NCBI GenBank assembly: GCA_027405735.1
Contig: JAPEHQ010000011.1
Coordinates: 248,001 to 312,000 of the forward strand
Source: Mucor racemosus
Lineage: Eukaryota; Mucoromycota; Mucoromycetes; Mucorales; Mucoraceae
Length of the DNA stretch: 64,000 nt
Direction of reading: 5' to 3'
The notes beneath the pieces were generated by a model, which searched no databases, was not told the DNA's origin, and saw nothing but the letters and a program-made list of their open reading frames with translations. The translations under genes were made by a program, and so were the position numbers. Shown here piece by piece: positions 48,001-58,279 of the stretch (positions are counted from its first letter, which is position 1; each line of letters starts with the position of its first letter).

Positions 48001-50172
48001 ACAATCTTTTGGATTTGATATGGGTATATGTACTTCACTCTCTGGCATTGTACAAACAGCATCAGGAGGAATTTCCTTATTATTATTTAGGGCTTTTTCA
48101 ATTTGCTTCATAAGTAATTTTCGTTCATCCAAGGTTCCATAATTAGCATTTTCAGGATCATAAGCATTATCAGTATCATAATTGATATTTTTGAATTGTT
48201 CTATTTCTTTGTCCGGATGGTCCGGCCATTTATGAGCAACACCGCTCAAATAAATGTTTAAAAGAGGAAGAATATCGACGCCTAAAAGAACATCAAACTC
48301 TTCTGCCATTTCATCATTAAATTCGATTATCTCAAACGAATGTTTAAAGGTAATACCATTCATGTATGTAACTTTCAATGGTTCAGTTGTGCCAATTCGC
48401 TTTGTACTATTAGGACTTCCATCATTGTTATTCCCAAGAAACATGAGGTAACCCCCCAAAGCCTTTATGTTTTTTATATTTGAAAACTTTTTATTTAAAA
48501 TACTTTTATTGATTATACTAATATCACTACCAGGGTCGACTTTTCCAAGGATCCTAGTATCATTAATAAGCAAAGGTGTTATTAGATTAAACTTATGATT
48601 TGTTTTTTCTTTAGGCTTACAATCACTACTGTTCTCTACAGCTTGTCGAAACCAATTACTTTGCTCAGCATCACTGCCGCGTTTATCAATATCATTATCA
48701 TTTTCATTATTATCATTGTCTCGACGATTCTTTTTGTTGTGGTGTCTGTTGCGTCTCTTCATTCTTTTAATTGATAATACTTTTAAGCGCTTGTTCTCGT
48801 AGAACTCACGACATTTGTGCCCCTTGAACCATATTTTACCACAATGAGTACAATGTTCATTACCAGTGGCCAGCCTTGGTACATTCTTTTTTCCCAAATA
48901 CTTGGTACTTCCAGAATAATTTATACCTTTTCTTTCATCACCAAAAGAACGGCTATTATTTACTTGAGTATGATGACCACCACGACCACCACGACCACTA
49001 CGACCATCACGATCACTGCCACCACGTTCACCCTTGTTGGGATAATTATTATTACTATTGCTGTTTCGACCACCATCTGCTCTCCCGACGATGGTCAAAG
49101 GGCACTTGCTATTACCAAGGATGTTTAATGCACAGGTGAACACTTGGCCAGAAGTCCAAGCTGTGAGAGTTGGATATGACGTACACAAGAGGGTGGTAAT
49201 TTGAATTTGCCATTCATTGGGGAAACCATTCAAAAATGCATCCGCCACCGAAGTATCATTTGCAGCATAACCCGCCTCCATTGCCGATCTAGCAAACCTG
49301 TTGTAATAATGTTCTGTTGTTTCTCCACCTTCCATGGTAGCTGATTGAACTGCTCTTCTTGCATTCAACCTCAATAGCGAATTGTTGAACTTTTTTGCCA
49401 TTACTTCCCCAGCTTCCTTCCATGAATTAGCCTTGAGCAGCTCTTCATTCAACCAGAGATCAAATTCATATGGTATAGTCAATGGTAAATAACGCTTCCA
49501 CACCTGTTCTATTCCTTGACCAGATGAGCTAATCACCTTCTCGAAGATTCTTAGAAAATGGAATACTGACTCGTACGACTCTTCACCAGCAAAGTACTTC
49601 ATACCAGATTTTAACTGAAATTTTGGTAAGTCTCTTTTCGACAAGGAAATTCCATTGTTGTTGTCACTTGCACCACCGTTAATCGAAGCAGCTACCCTGT
49701 CCCCAGATAACTTTACAGAATGCTTGATAGTCGAAATTAATCGATTCATTTCCTCGATTTTGATTCTCATTTCCGAAATATGATGTTGTCCCTTTTCATT
49801 GTCAAGCTCAGTTCCCGAAATCATGTCAGTTAGCAAAGCCATGTATTGATCCCGCTTGGCTACTAACTTTTTAGCGACATCAACTGGATTCCGAATGGGA
49901 GAGGCCACGGGAGAAAAATTCACTTCATTCATTTCTACATCCATGCTATCAATTGACCCAGTACTTCCTTGTTCGGAATCACTTCCCAAATGGATTCTTG
50001 ATAATTCATTAATATCTTGAACAATTGGACTACTAATAGGTACAGCAACATCACCACCAGAGATCTTGGAATTACTACCAGATGAATTAACATCTTCACC
50101 AGACATAGTTACACCACCGACAGGCAAATCACCAGCGTTAGGAGAAGAAGCAGTTGAGTTAGGGTTGGACAT
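45028..50172 (-). CDS. Gag-Pol polyprotein with C-terminal chromodomain
   Basis: 1,714 residues, no stops. Gag occupies about residues 150-380, followed by an RGG/Asn-rich linker. The knuckle CTHCGKIWFKGHKC has Cys-X2-Cys-X7-His-X-Cys spacing, not CCHC. Protease GKVDPGSDISII; reverse transcriptase CCDLRKINAAI and EHYIDDVVLYS; RNase H LQGDASVYGIAA and LTDHLALTF; integrase HELGHFGEAS...CRECAQ, DLLGPLPATDKG, LTDNGKEFRC, NGSCENAVKN; GPY-type APLYAGPYIVV; then a chromodomain (YFEVEDIRDHR, IEYLVKWSGY, TEDLF). Chromodomains of such integrases direct insertion to marked chromatin. The tail is basic (KQRVNKNNSTTK, TKRHKKA). The ATG at 50172 is 48 nt from the LTR. Confidence 0.95.
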   Translation of the reverse strand: MSNPNSTASSPNAGDLPVGGVTMSGEDVNSSGSNSKISGGDVAVPISSPIVQDINELSRIHLGSDSEQGSTGSIDSMDVEMNEVNFSPVASPIRNPVDVAKKLVAKRDQYMALLTDMISGTELDNEKGQHHISEMRIKIEEMNRLISTIKHSVKLSGDRVAASINGGASDNNNGISLSKRDLPKFQLKSGMKYFAGEESYESVFHFLRIFEKVISSSGQGIEQVWKRYLPLTIPYEFDLWLNEELLKANSWKEAGEVMAKKFNNSLLRLNARRAVQSATMEGGETTEHYYNRFARSAMEAGYAANDTSVADAFLNGFPNEWQIQITTLLCTSYPTLTAWTSGQVFTCALNILGNSKCPLTIVGRADGGRNSNSNNNYPNKGERGGSDRDGRSGRGGRGGHHTQVNNSRSFGDERKGINYSGSTKYLGKKNVPRLATGNEHCTHCGKIWFKGHKCREFYENKRLKVLSIKRMKRRNRHHNKKNRRDNDNNENDNDIDKRGSDAEQSNWFRQAVENSSDCKPKEKTNHKFNLITPLLINDTRILGKVDPGSDISIINKSILNKKFSNIKNIKALGGYLMFLGNNNDGSPNSTKRIGTTEPLKVTYMNGITFKHSFEIIEFNDEMAEEFDVLLGVDILPLLNIYLSGVAHKWPDHPDKEIEQFKNINYDTDNAYDPENANYGTLDERKLLMKQIEKALNNNKEIPPDAVCTMPESEVHIPISNPKDCYVRQYPLAINAYKEIDKQIKEWLENKIVERCKPSSVFHSPLLAVGKKDENNNVTKLRICCDLRKINAAIDDNYHENLAVPKIHEIFERVSANARIISKIDLHQAYYSYGVNVESRNALIFSHNGLYYRWSRAPFGLKFMSSLFVKNMSILLEGIQQELHYEMEKLNQLKIKGPAKITNDLNHPIVYGGVEHYIDDVVLYSRDIKSHIILINLVINRLTNVNLRINVAKCAWFQTSVFLLGFVVGPGIQKIDMRRLSNIDTWQIPKTAKQVRSIMGVISHLRDYCPMLSKVAEPIDKLRNDKDVKNNWTQLHTDRFNAIKQILQSNQILHAPNLNEKMYLQGDASVYGIAACLYQKDPLGRIKHIGFVSKSLNQAERNWSTNRRECAAIVFGFVKFKSVLWGHPNIEVLTDHLALTFMFTSTGLNSTLQSYLEILGEYSFTISHVKGINNVLCDALSRIYPPIEEDKLLENENDRQIKKLQKLILIKRASNNKKELVKETTFYAQDVNLNVLAIKLNSKEFKSKTTDYVCPPVKERAQIIKDAHELGHFGEASVIDHIHTYHGLHWTSIYSDCKEILKSCRECAQHNITRKGFNPAKSIVSFDAMDFCAFDLLGPLPATDKGNIYVLVMIDLCTRYVIVRALPNKNSSTIAQAILNIFGDYGVALSVQLTDNGKEFRCMLMNHFAKTLSIKHNYSLPYYKQSNGSCENAVKNVTQTLRKMCGNDTHNWDDRLAICQLVINMKVKQRTGSTPFSLMFARQVNTNREVEKLNLNGRKALTVEELEKRVEYMNDIVFPAIQERTKLLAEEYSKKLDKKRYILEDIPFDSAVMVRLPEGRQSKLAPLYAGPYIVVRRTMAGNYILKDETNELLHREYTPSELKLVNIDETALESEYFEVEDIRDHRTRKDGVIEYLVKWSGYSDRENEYITEDLFSTPLPIKKYWEKIRRIKDSQKQRVNKNNSTTKNTNRSIGKRSNDDQNNSQQKDTKRHKKA

Positions 50173-50220
50173 TGTTGAATTTTAAGGTAAATAAAAATAG
50201 GTTGATTTAATTGTAAAAAA

Positions 50221-50878
50221 TGCAATAAAATTGAAGTAATTTTATAAAAATAAAAAATAAAATAAAAAATAAAAGCGTTGATAAATACAATTATAGTCTT
50301 TCCACGGTTTTATTGCGATTAAAAGAAATCTGAAGAAAAAGAATGATATCTTCATAAAGTATGCTATATTTATAGGAATTGTAAAATAGTGGATGTTTGT
50401 GTGTTGATGCCTATTTTACAGGTGTTCAATCATAATGTCTTTTATTGACATTCTTTTATAAGATACTTGGTTGAGATGTTGATACTTTGTTTGATATGAT
50501 AGAATATCATTAGATGGATGTTGATCTTTCAACATTCCAGTTATAATTTAAAATGCAACTGAGCTTATTTTTATGGGATGTGATTCCTTATCTAGAATTA
50601 CTGCAACTGCGTTTTTATGAGCAGGAGTTTTGGAATATTTTATTAATGCAACATAAGTACAGCTTTATATCATAGGTGTCGTGTTGTAGAAGGTTGTATT
50701 TTGATCAGGAATACTTCCTTTTACAGGCACCAGCAATATAGAGTTTCCTCGTAATGCTTATTGGGATCTGATTGGAACTCAGTCCTTATGGAGCGAGATT
50801 CAGGTACGAATCGAGATCAGTTATTTTTCTAAAATGACAATGGCAACTTTGGTCTATAAAACGTGTCATTTCATTGCA
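50221..50878 (-). repeat. 5' LTR of chromovirus
   Basis: 658 bp. In the minus-strand sense of the element this is the upstream LTR and presumed promoter. Confidence 0.95.
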
Positions 50879-51054
50879 AGGTTAAATAAAATTAAAAATT
50901 TTATCAAGTAAAGAGATATCGTTTATTGGAATGAAATTAATAGGGTTTATATACTATTTGATTTGGGGAATTAATGATGTGATAAGGTAGTTTAGATGTT
51001 ATTTAATAGCAATGTGTCATGTTGGTATATCATGTTGGAATATCGCACTGGCGT

Positions 51055-51104
51055 ATTATGCTTTTGTACCATGCTTCTATACCATGCTTCTATACCATGC
51101 TTTT
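51055..51104. repeat. Short tandem repeat, 13-bp period
   Basis: About four units of the type ACCATGCTTCTAT (two exact at 51068-51093, with degenerate units on each side). Confidence 0.6.
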
Positions 51105-51380
51105 AGGAGCATTGTATAGTTAATATTTAATTAAGGAACTTCCGGTTCCGGATCTGTTGTTATTTACTTTTTTGGATTTGACATGATCCGGTTTAAGAAT
51201 GATACATCAAAAGGGTTTAAAAGCACACTTTATCAAACTTACTTAGATGTTAAATACTCACCATCATATGACATTAGTATCATCTTGTTTTTTATTTACT
51301 AATTGCTGTCTTATTAAAAATCAAGCTTTTTATAATAGCTTATTATAACAATAATGACAATGGGATGTTTCTGATTTTAG

Positions 51381-51593
51381 ATGGACATTTATCATAAGGC
51401 GGGCTGATGATACGTTTGATACTACTATTGTAAATGGAACCAGTCAATTCAATTTATGGAACTTGAATGCAAATACCAAGGAACCATTTGTAAGAACTGT
51501 ATTAGTTGGCTCTGGTAAATCATTGAATAAATTGGCTTGTTGATAATAATAGGCTCCGGTGATAGTCATGTTTATGTTTATGATATTAGATAG
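51381..51593 (+). pseudogene. WD40-like gene fragment with an intron, inside the inverted repeat
   Basis: After an acceptor-like CTGATTTTAG, the plus strand reads RADDTFDTTIVNGTSQFNLW, NLNANTKEPFVRTVLVGS, then GT (51515) to AG (51552), then GDSHVYVYDIR and TAG. SQFNLWNL and GDSHVYVYDI are typical ends of WD40 blades. It is too short to be a gene and lies directly beside the right arm of the inverted repeat. It may be a captured or stranded host gene piece. No parent gene is in the window. Confidence 0.45.
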
Positions 51594-51625
51594 GTAAGAT
51601 TAAAACTCAATGTAAATTACCTCTG

Positions 51626-52793
51626 GCGCAATAATTATCAAGTAAGACTATCTTATCATCAAATAATCTACCACACAATATTAACATGTATAAAGATTTA
51701 GAGTAATAAGCTTGAATCAAGTGGGTATAACATCGTAAATTCTTGAAAAAGTTCTGAAGTATTATAAAATCTCTTATTTTTAAGTCTTACAAGGCTTATA
51801 AGCGGAACATTAATTTTAAAAATTATTCTTGTCCAGATCATCAATTTTGACATTTTTTAATTTTTTTTTTCTGGTTTTGCAAATTTAGAGTTAATTATAC
51901 TACCAATTATAAAAACAAAAAATATACATATATAAAAAATCTAGCGCTCTATTTTCTCAATAAAAAATAACAAACATTTTTATTGCAAAATATTACATGA
52001 AAATTCTTTAACCAAAAAACCGTTTTTGGTACAAAAGTACAAAATTTCATTACTTAACATTTAATATTAAGCTTTTATAAAGTGTGTATTATCTATGGCT
52101 ACAATTTTCTCTCACAATGTAGTATATTTAAACGTTGATTTTGGTATCAAAATTTGATTTTTCTGTTTTTTGTTCAAAATCATGAGTGTTGGTAAGGATA
52201 AAAATGAGTCCCGAAAATGTCCGCTACAAAGTCTGAATTTTCAGACCGTACGTGATTAAATATAAAAAAAGTCTTTTTAAAATAATCGCTTTTTTATTTA
52301 AAACTTAGATATACCATAGTATAAGAGACTTAGCCGTTCAATCTTGCTATGTTCAATCACGGCGTTGCTCTATGGGCTCGCTTTTGCAACTTTGTAATGA
52401 ATGTATGATATGACAGACGGTTTTTCTGGTAGAAAAATATATGTTCTTATGATAACAGATATTACCTATTCTATTTAGTCTATGGTTGATGCACTGTAAT
52501 GCTGCTTTTACATTGACTGAAATGTGCAATTTAACAGGGTTTTAAATGCGCTAAATAATGTAAAGCCTTGAAAATCCTTTTCTACGTGTGTTGCTTCTCT
52601 CTTTTTGTTTTCATATATATTCCATGGATATATTCACCGTTTGTCGTTTGATAAGGCATATCAGACTATAGAGCTGATATTCTTTTCTTTTATTATCTGA
52701 ATACGCACACTAACATAAGGGACTAATGTTTTTAATATAGGTAGCATTCTATATTAGAGACTGATATTTAACCGCATTCTAAGATCAAATATC
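51626..52793 (-). repeat. Right arm of the large inverted repeat
   Basis: Reverse complement of 42451-43628 (see there). The inner 1,044 bp look identical; the outer about 125 bp are diverged with small indels. Confidence 0.9.
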
Positions 52794-53799
52794 ATTGAAA
52801 TGCCCAAGATTTAGAATAAATATTGTAGCAAGAAAAAATGTGTAATTTGATAAAGAAACTTGTTAAATTAAATCACACACAAAAGCTGAAGATCATCTTT
52901 ATTTAACATCAATAATTTGTCCTATTTATATGCAAATTCTATATGATTATATCTTTCTGACATTTCATGTCAGATCAATCTATTTACATTAGTAACACAG
53001 CATATTCAAGTTGAGCTTATTTCATAGAGCTAAATATAACAAGTGGATATGTCTTGTTATATCAAAAGATACTAATATAAACATACTCTGCTAAAAGATA
53101 CATTTTATTAATTCATTGATGCTTCATATTTATATGTTTTCTAGATAGTTACTGTATATAATTATTAATATTATTAATAAATTGCCGGGTATTGAGGTAC
53201 TTGATATGATTTGGGAACAAATCATATACAATGAAATTTGTGGAATTGGGAATCTGTAGTTGTACCATTTAGATAAGATAGGATGTAAGATTGCCTATGT
53301 TTCATAGTTGCCAAGTGTTCCTGAATGTTCCCGATAGTCGCTGTTAATGCTAGTGGTTATGTATTTTAGTAGGTGCAAATAGCTAGTAACCAACTTGCTG
53401 TGCAAATCTAAAGTCTGTCGACTCAACCTTGTGAGGCCTAATTTTTTCCCTACACGTGCCACTGATATTGTTGTTACTTGTTCTATCCCAATGCTGAAAC
53501 AGATGTACAGATTAATATTGTTGATGAGACATAATCTGTCTTTGCGTTTTCTTCTCTTCCTGTTGATGCCGATGAGGATATATCACTTGAAACTGTAAAT
53601 GAAGTATATCTCCCTTCATCATTCTACTACAGAAAAAAAGTTGGACAAAAAAGAAAAAAGATGATACCACAGTATATGCTATTAGCGTTGCCTTGTTTTA
53701 CTGCTTTCAGTACTACCGCATTTTCCATCATCTTGCTTCTGGTATGGGTGCTCAGTTTATGGATGATGTTGTAGTGATATTAGTTCTGTCATATTACTT
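52794..53799. other. Intergenic with weak coding traces
   Basis: Around 53480-53640 (plus) one frame reads DEDISLETVNEVYLPSSFYY, broken by stops on either side, which looks like decayed coding sequence. No family recognised and no RNA gene seen. Confidence 0.35.
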
Positions 53800-54315
53800 T
53801 TAGTATGCGTGCCGCTGATACTACCGTCGAACATACTACTACTGATGCAGCTGTTCTTTCCACTTGCATATTATGTCCAGTTTCATCCTCGTTATCGTCC
53901 AAGATCTGCATGAATTTTGTGGATTTACTAAATGTTTTTTCATCATAAACTGTTACATCGTTAACCTTGCTAACAAAACGTCTAAAATTTCTGCAAACTT
54001 TCTGACATAGGCACTCTCTGATAAATCATCTTTATGCATCCAGGTCTTGAAATTCTTAATTACTGATAAAGCGATGCATAGTAATTTATAATATTCTGGA
54101 TCCACCAGATATTTTTTAAGATATATCTTCTTTCCATACATGTATGACAAGATTATTTTAGTACTTTTGTCAAATTGAAATTGCAAAAATTCGTCAAAAA
54201 GCTCTTTGATGCCATCAAAAAATTTCATATGTTTTGATTGTGGTTGTTGTCTACCACATTTTTCCGTGGTTTCTTTATAAACAATAATGGCAAGCCTAGA
54301 TGTTAATTTTTTCAC
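53800..54315 (-). pseudogene. Fragment of an unrecognised fungal ORF, frameshifted
   Basis: The minus-strand frame 54315-53953 (120 residues) includes IKELFDEFLQFQFDKSTKII, VDPEYYKLLCIALSVIKNF and DDLSESAYVRKFAEILDVLL. A second frame then continues with RFVSKVNDVTVYDEKTFSKS and ILDDNEDETGHN to about 53810. The SES/AYVRKFAEILD-type motif is familiar from large uncharacterised mucoralean families, but I cannot name it. Either a frameshift or an unseen intron joins the parts. Confidence 0.4.
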
Positions 54316-55676
54316 TTACATTAGCATTTCATTTCAAACGTTTACAATAGATCCTGCTCAATTTATTGTATATCACTTGAAAACTTGCCATATATAATAA
54401 CTACAAATAAGATGCATTATACTAGTACTAAAAGAGTGTACTCAATCCTTGTGCTGAGGAGAAACTAGCGATTAAATCTGATTATTTCATTGCAAATCCA
54501 TAAAAATCATTATTTTAATCACAATCTCTGAAGCATTTATGCTGTCTCTGATGTTCAGAATGTTACCAAACGTTTTATCTTGCCTAAGAGATATGTCCTG
54601 GGCATATAACTCACTTTTTGTTGGATCGATTTTTGCAACCGAAATTTAGCCTTATGAAGGTAAAGGAAAAATCTCAATTTTGATAAATCTCAATTTTTAA
54701 CCCAAAAAACGAAACATTTTACTAAGACAATAGTTGGCAAAAAATGTTCAGAAAAGATTACTCTTTCATTTTAAAATATCTAATCTAAACTTTTATATAA
54801 GATATTTTAACTTTTTTGACAAAAGCTGAAATTGCAACTTTTTGACGATTATGAAATGTTTTATCGTAAAGAAAATAAAATAAAAAATACCATAAAATAG
54901 AAAATTAAAAATATTATAATCTTAATTAATTCAATATCTTTAATAAATACAAAAGATTGGATGTAAAAATCCTTTGAAATCTCAATTTTTCCCAACATGT
55001 CCAAATTTCCAAACCAGAACAAGAAATTGGCAACAGCGAAAAATGAATTAAAATGCCGCATATTGCAAATTTTGAATCTATTGATGGCTACTTCCTTCTA
55101 CAACAGAGATAAACGTGCCCACCTGATACATCAAAAGTTACTGTATCATATATCGCTGTTAATTGAAGCATAAAGAAATGCTTTATATTCGAAAAATATA
55201 GGAAAAATTTACTGATAAATTGAAGAAAATAATGGCTTTTGATACAATTTGATCCAAAAGTAATGTATATATTGTTGCTAATCTGATGAATACTAGTATA
55301 TATGTTTATATTAATTACTGAAGCAATTTGTTCTATCAATCCTACTGATGACAAAACATATGTATCAATATACGTATACATATTTAATAATACACAAGAC
55401 AAAGAAATCATCGAGATTCGTAGTTTTATGAGATTGATTGACAACATTTATGATGTCAAAATCCTTTAAAAATATAAAAAAAAAAGTTGAAATATTACAG
55501 AATTTTTAATAGCAATTTATACGCTTGATTGTATGTTTGAATCATACCAATTATTTCATAACAATCAAGCTCAAAACAAGTATATTATAATCCTTAAAAT
55601 GATTCATTAACAATATTACTCATAGCTTTATAAACACTCGCTTTTTCTTTCTTTGTATCAATACAAAATACCAAAT
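54316..55676. other. Intergenic, no convincing gene
   Basis: The minus-strand frames 54861-55061 and 55088-55447 are hydrophobic and AT-biased. The second ends YDTVTFDVSGGHVYLCCRRK, slightly protein-like. No start context, introns or family support. Treated as non-genic. Confidence 0.4.
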
Positions 55677-55735
55677 GACAACAGCCAGAAATCAAGCTTT
55701 ATGTGCACTATTTTACGAGGACTTCAGCCAAGAAA

Positions 55736-55963
55736 ATGTTCTCAAATTTAAAAAAAATACAACATGTAACCAATAATCTCGAAATTTACCACTTTGCTAA
55801 TAAATCAGAGCTACCTATTTTGGTCCCTAAATCTCGAGTTTGTAGTTTTCCATCTATATATACAGTTTACCCTGAATCTGGTGGTGGTGATGGTGGTTGC
55901 AGTAGTAGTAGTGGTGTTGAAAGAAGAAGACAGCAGCAAAATGCTCATTTAAATAAGTTTTGA
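55736..55963 (+). CDS. Small hypothetical protein, doubtful
   Basis: 75 residues from the ATG at 55736 (open to 55703 upstream without ATG). Contains SELPILVPKSRVC, a Gly/Ser run and ERRRQQQNAH. Just after its stop another frame reads VIVCDGSFTIRSDEACKLVN and ends in a hydrophobic segment (TTLLVAYHYILLIIG). The two together could be one gene broken by a one-base shift or joined by a splice I cannot find. No family recognised. Confidence 0.25.
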   Translation: MFSNLKKIQHVTNNLEIYHFANKSELPILVPKSRVCSFPSIYTVYPESGGGDGGCSSSSGVERRRQQQNAHLNKF

Positions 55964-56564
55964 AAAATGTAATAGTTTGTGATGGGTCATTTACTATTCG
56001 TTCAGATGAAGCGTGCAAGCTAGTCAATAGGGAGAATCCAATGCAAGAGGTATTCAGTGCTATCAAACCTTATACTACTTTGTTGGTGGCATATCATTAT
56101 ATACTTTTGATAATTGGTATGTGAAGCATAAATTTGCTCGAAAATGGGCAATATTATCTTTGACTCACCTGTTAAGAAAGGAATACAGATGTATGTATAC
56201 TTTTATAAAGTGACAACATCTTTGTATTAACAGCATGATCACTGACTTTTATGTACTTGTGTTTATAGATGATGCAATGCTTGAAGTGATCGAGGAAAGA
56301 AATACAGCAAAACGTTTTTGAGGGTTCATTCTTGTTAGTACATGAAATGTGCTATTGATTGATGATATCTTTTGATATTCGATTTTTCCAAATAAATAAA
56401 CTTCAGAATTGATCATAAATCTATTTCATATATATATGCTAATCAAAGAATCAAGATTTTATTATATACATTATAATTCATTTATTGCTTTTTTTTTTTA
56501 TTACAAGAAACTCCTTTAAAACTTGATATCGGCTGTAAAGATTCATTCTGATCAAATAAAGCCA

Positions 56565-58279
56565 CTACTTTTCACCAATTTCCAAATCCTCTTCAGAAAG
56601 CACCCTCTTATGAATACGTTTAAAATGACGAATAAACATATATTTTGATTTTATACGAATTCTACACTGTCTGCAATAATAAAACTTGGTGATATCAGGC
56701 TTACTTTCAGAGACCAATTGATTTTCAATCAAGCCATGTACGTCTTTTAAATGTTTTTTGTAGCGTTCATTTCCATCACCCTCACTACGATAGCTTCTCT
56801 CGCATTTTGCACAATATGAATTAGGACTATTAAAGTCTATCTCTGCATCAGGATTTTTAAAATTTTTGACAACTACTGATTCCATACGATGAATATATCT
56901 GCAATGAGAGCGATATGAAAACATTGAAGATAGAGTTGATTTACATATTCGACAATAAAATTTGGGGTCATAAGGATCAGGAAAGAATTTGGGGTCGCTG
57001 TAATTATGCTTTTCTAAAGATTCAAACTGTATATGGTGAATTTTTTGGAGATGATTGAGGTAAAATTGTCTGTTTCCATACTTTCGTTTACAGAGACGAC
57101 AATAATCGTGAGGATCTTCAAGGTCTATGTATTCAAAAGTACATTTAAGTTTGTTTTTTTCCAGTGGTAAGTTTATAGAATGCGCTTTCTGCATATGTCG
57201 CTTATAAAATTCATGATTGTGAAACGTTTTTTCGCAATCTTGACAGTGATTGACATTGGGTTCAATGTGTTTGACACTTCGTTTCAATTGAGATAATTCT
57301 TGTAATCCATGCATGTTGTATAAATGTTGACGCAACTTTTTTCTTGATTTTGATGATATATCGCACGTATCGCAGTGTTTGTTTAAAGATTTAGTTTGCG
57401 GGGGAGGTGTCATTGAATGTACAGCTCTGCAATGTGCTCGAAATGAATGCATCGAAGCATAAAATCTGCCACATGGTTTGCAATGCCTGCTTGGATCATT
57501 CCAATTTGGGAGATTATGAACTTTTCTTTTTGATCGTGTGCATGTTAGTATATGTTTTTCGTATTCCAATCTTGTACCATATTCTGCCTTGCATACACAT
57601 AGAAATAGATTAAATTTATTAAGATAAGGTGCACCAAGCTTTTCTTTTGGACACATCCCCGATGAATTTGTATGGATAAAATGCATTCTTTCAAGGTGTG
57701 CCATGTAAACGCCAGCGTATCTAAATTTGGATTCACATACTTGACAATAGAAATCAGGATCGTGAATATTTGGTTCCAGTCCAGCATGCTTGATACTTTT
57801 GCTAACATGTATGAAATTGTGAATTGATTTGAAATGACGCATTAATGTTGTATAGTTTGCCATAGTTTGTTTACACAAACAGCAGCAATAATAGTAATCG
57901 CAATTATTTGGCTCATTGAGTTCATCTGCTAATGCAAAAGCTTTAGAAACATATTCATTGGTATAGTTTTGTACATCATTTTACCTATACTCTTTTGTAC
58001 CTCTATTTCTTGCTTGACTTGAATTTCTAACCGAAACTCTTGCTTGACTGGAGTTTCATATTCTTCATCATCTAACTCATCATATTCCTCTTCTGTTGGC
58101 GTTTGATCAGATTCATTGAACTTTTTATCGATTGGTTGTGTTTCTTCAAATTCAATGAGCTTTTTATCGATTGGCAGTGTTTCTTCAAATTCAGTGAACT
58201 TTTTATCGATTGGTTGTGTGTCTTCTCCTTTCATAACTGCTACAACACGTTTATTATTTCTCCTCAACCTAGTCTTCAT
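56565..58279 (-). CDS. Ten-finger C2H2 zinc-finger protein
   Basis: 552 residues in two exons, 57985-58279 and 56565-57928 (acceptor TTAG; TAAAG 12 bp earlier is also in frame). Nine fingers have Cys-X2-Cys...His-X4-His form, such as CCLCKQTMANYTTLMRH, YCQVCESKFRYAGVYMAHL, HCKPCGRFYASMHSFRAH, YCRLCKRKYGNRQFYLNHL and YCRICKSTLSSMFSYRSH; one (LCVCKAEYGTRLEYEKHIL) is atypical. Fingers are spaced about 40-50 residues apart, not by TGEKP linkers, so RNA, protein or sparse DNA contacts are all possible. Exon 1 is acidic and carries three 13-residue repeats (PIDKKFTEFEET type). Start ATG at 58279 (KTRLRRNNKR). Target unknown. Divergent from the SWT1-like gene. Confidence 0.8.

Larger units (their letters stand above)
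44137..50878 (-). mobile_element. Intact chromodomain Ty3-type retrotransposon (chromovirus)
   Basis: 6,742 bp, 658-bp LTRs at 44137-44794 and 50221-50878 that look identical, ends TGCAAT...ATTGCA, and a perfect 5-bp duplication AGGTT (44132-44136; 50879-50883). The polypurine tract TGGGGAGAG lies next to the 3' LTR (minus sense). No standard TGG-type primer site follows the 5' LTR; the minus strand there starts TTTTTTACAATTAAATC. One intact gag-pol ORF. Identical LTRs mean a recent insertion into the spacer of the inverted repeat. Confidence 0.95.

Noticed and set aside
48817..49139. Overlapping plus-strand ORFs rich in Thr or His/Asp
   Set aside because: Shadows of the RGG/Asn-rich Gag linker of the chromovirus on the other strand.
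51055..51104. CRISPR-like array
   Set aside because: Contiguous 13-bp tandem repeat without spacers in a eukaryotic genome.
53395..53598. 67-codon plus-strand ORF
   Set aside because: Out of frame with the more protein-like trace in the same place, and no family match.
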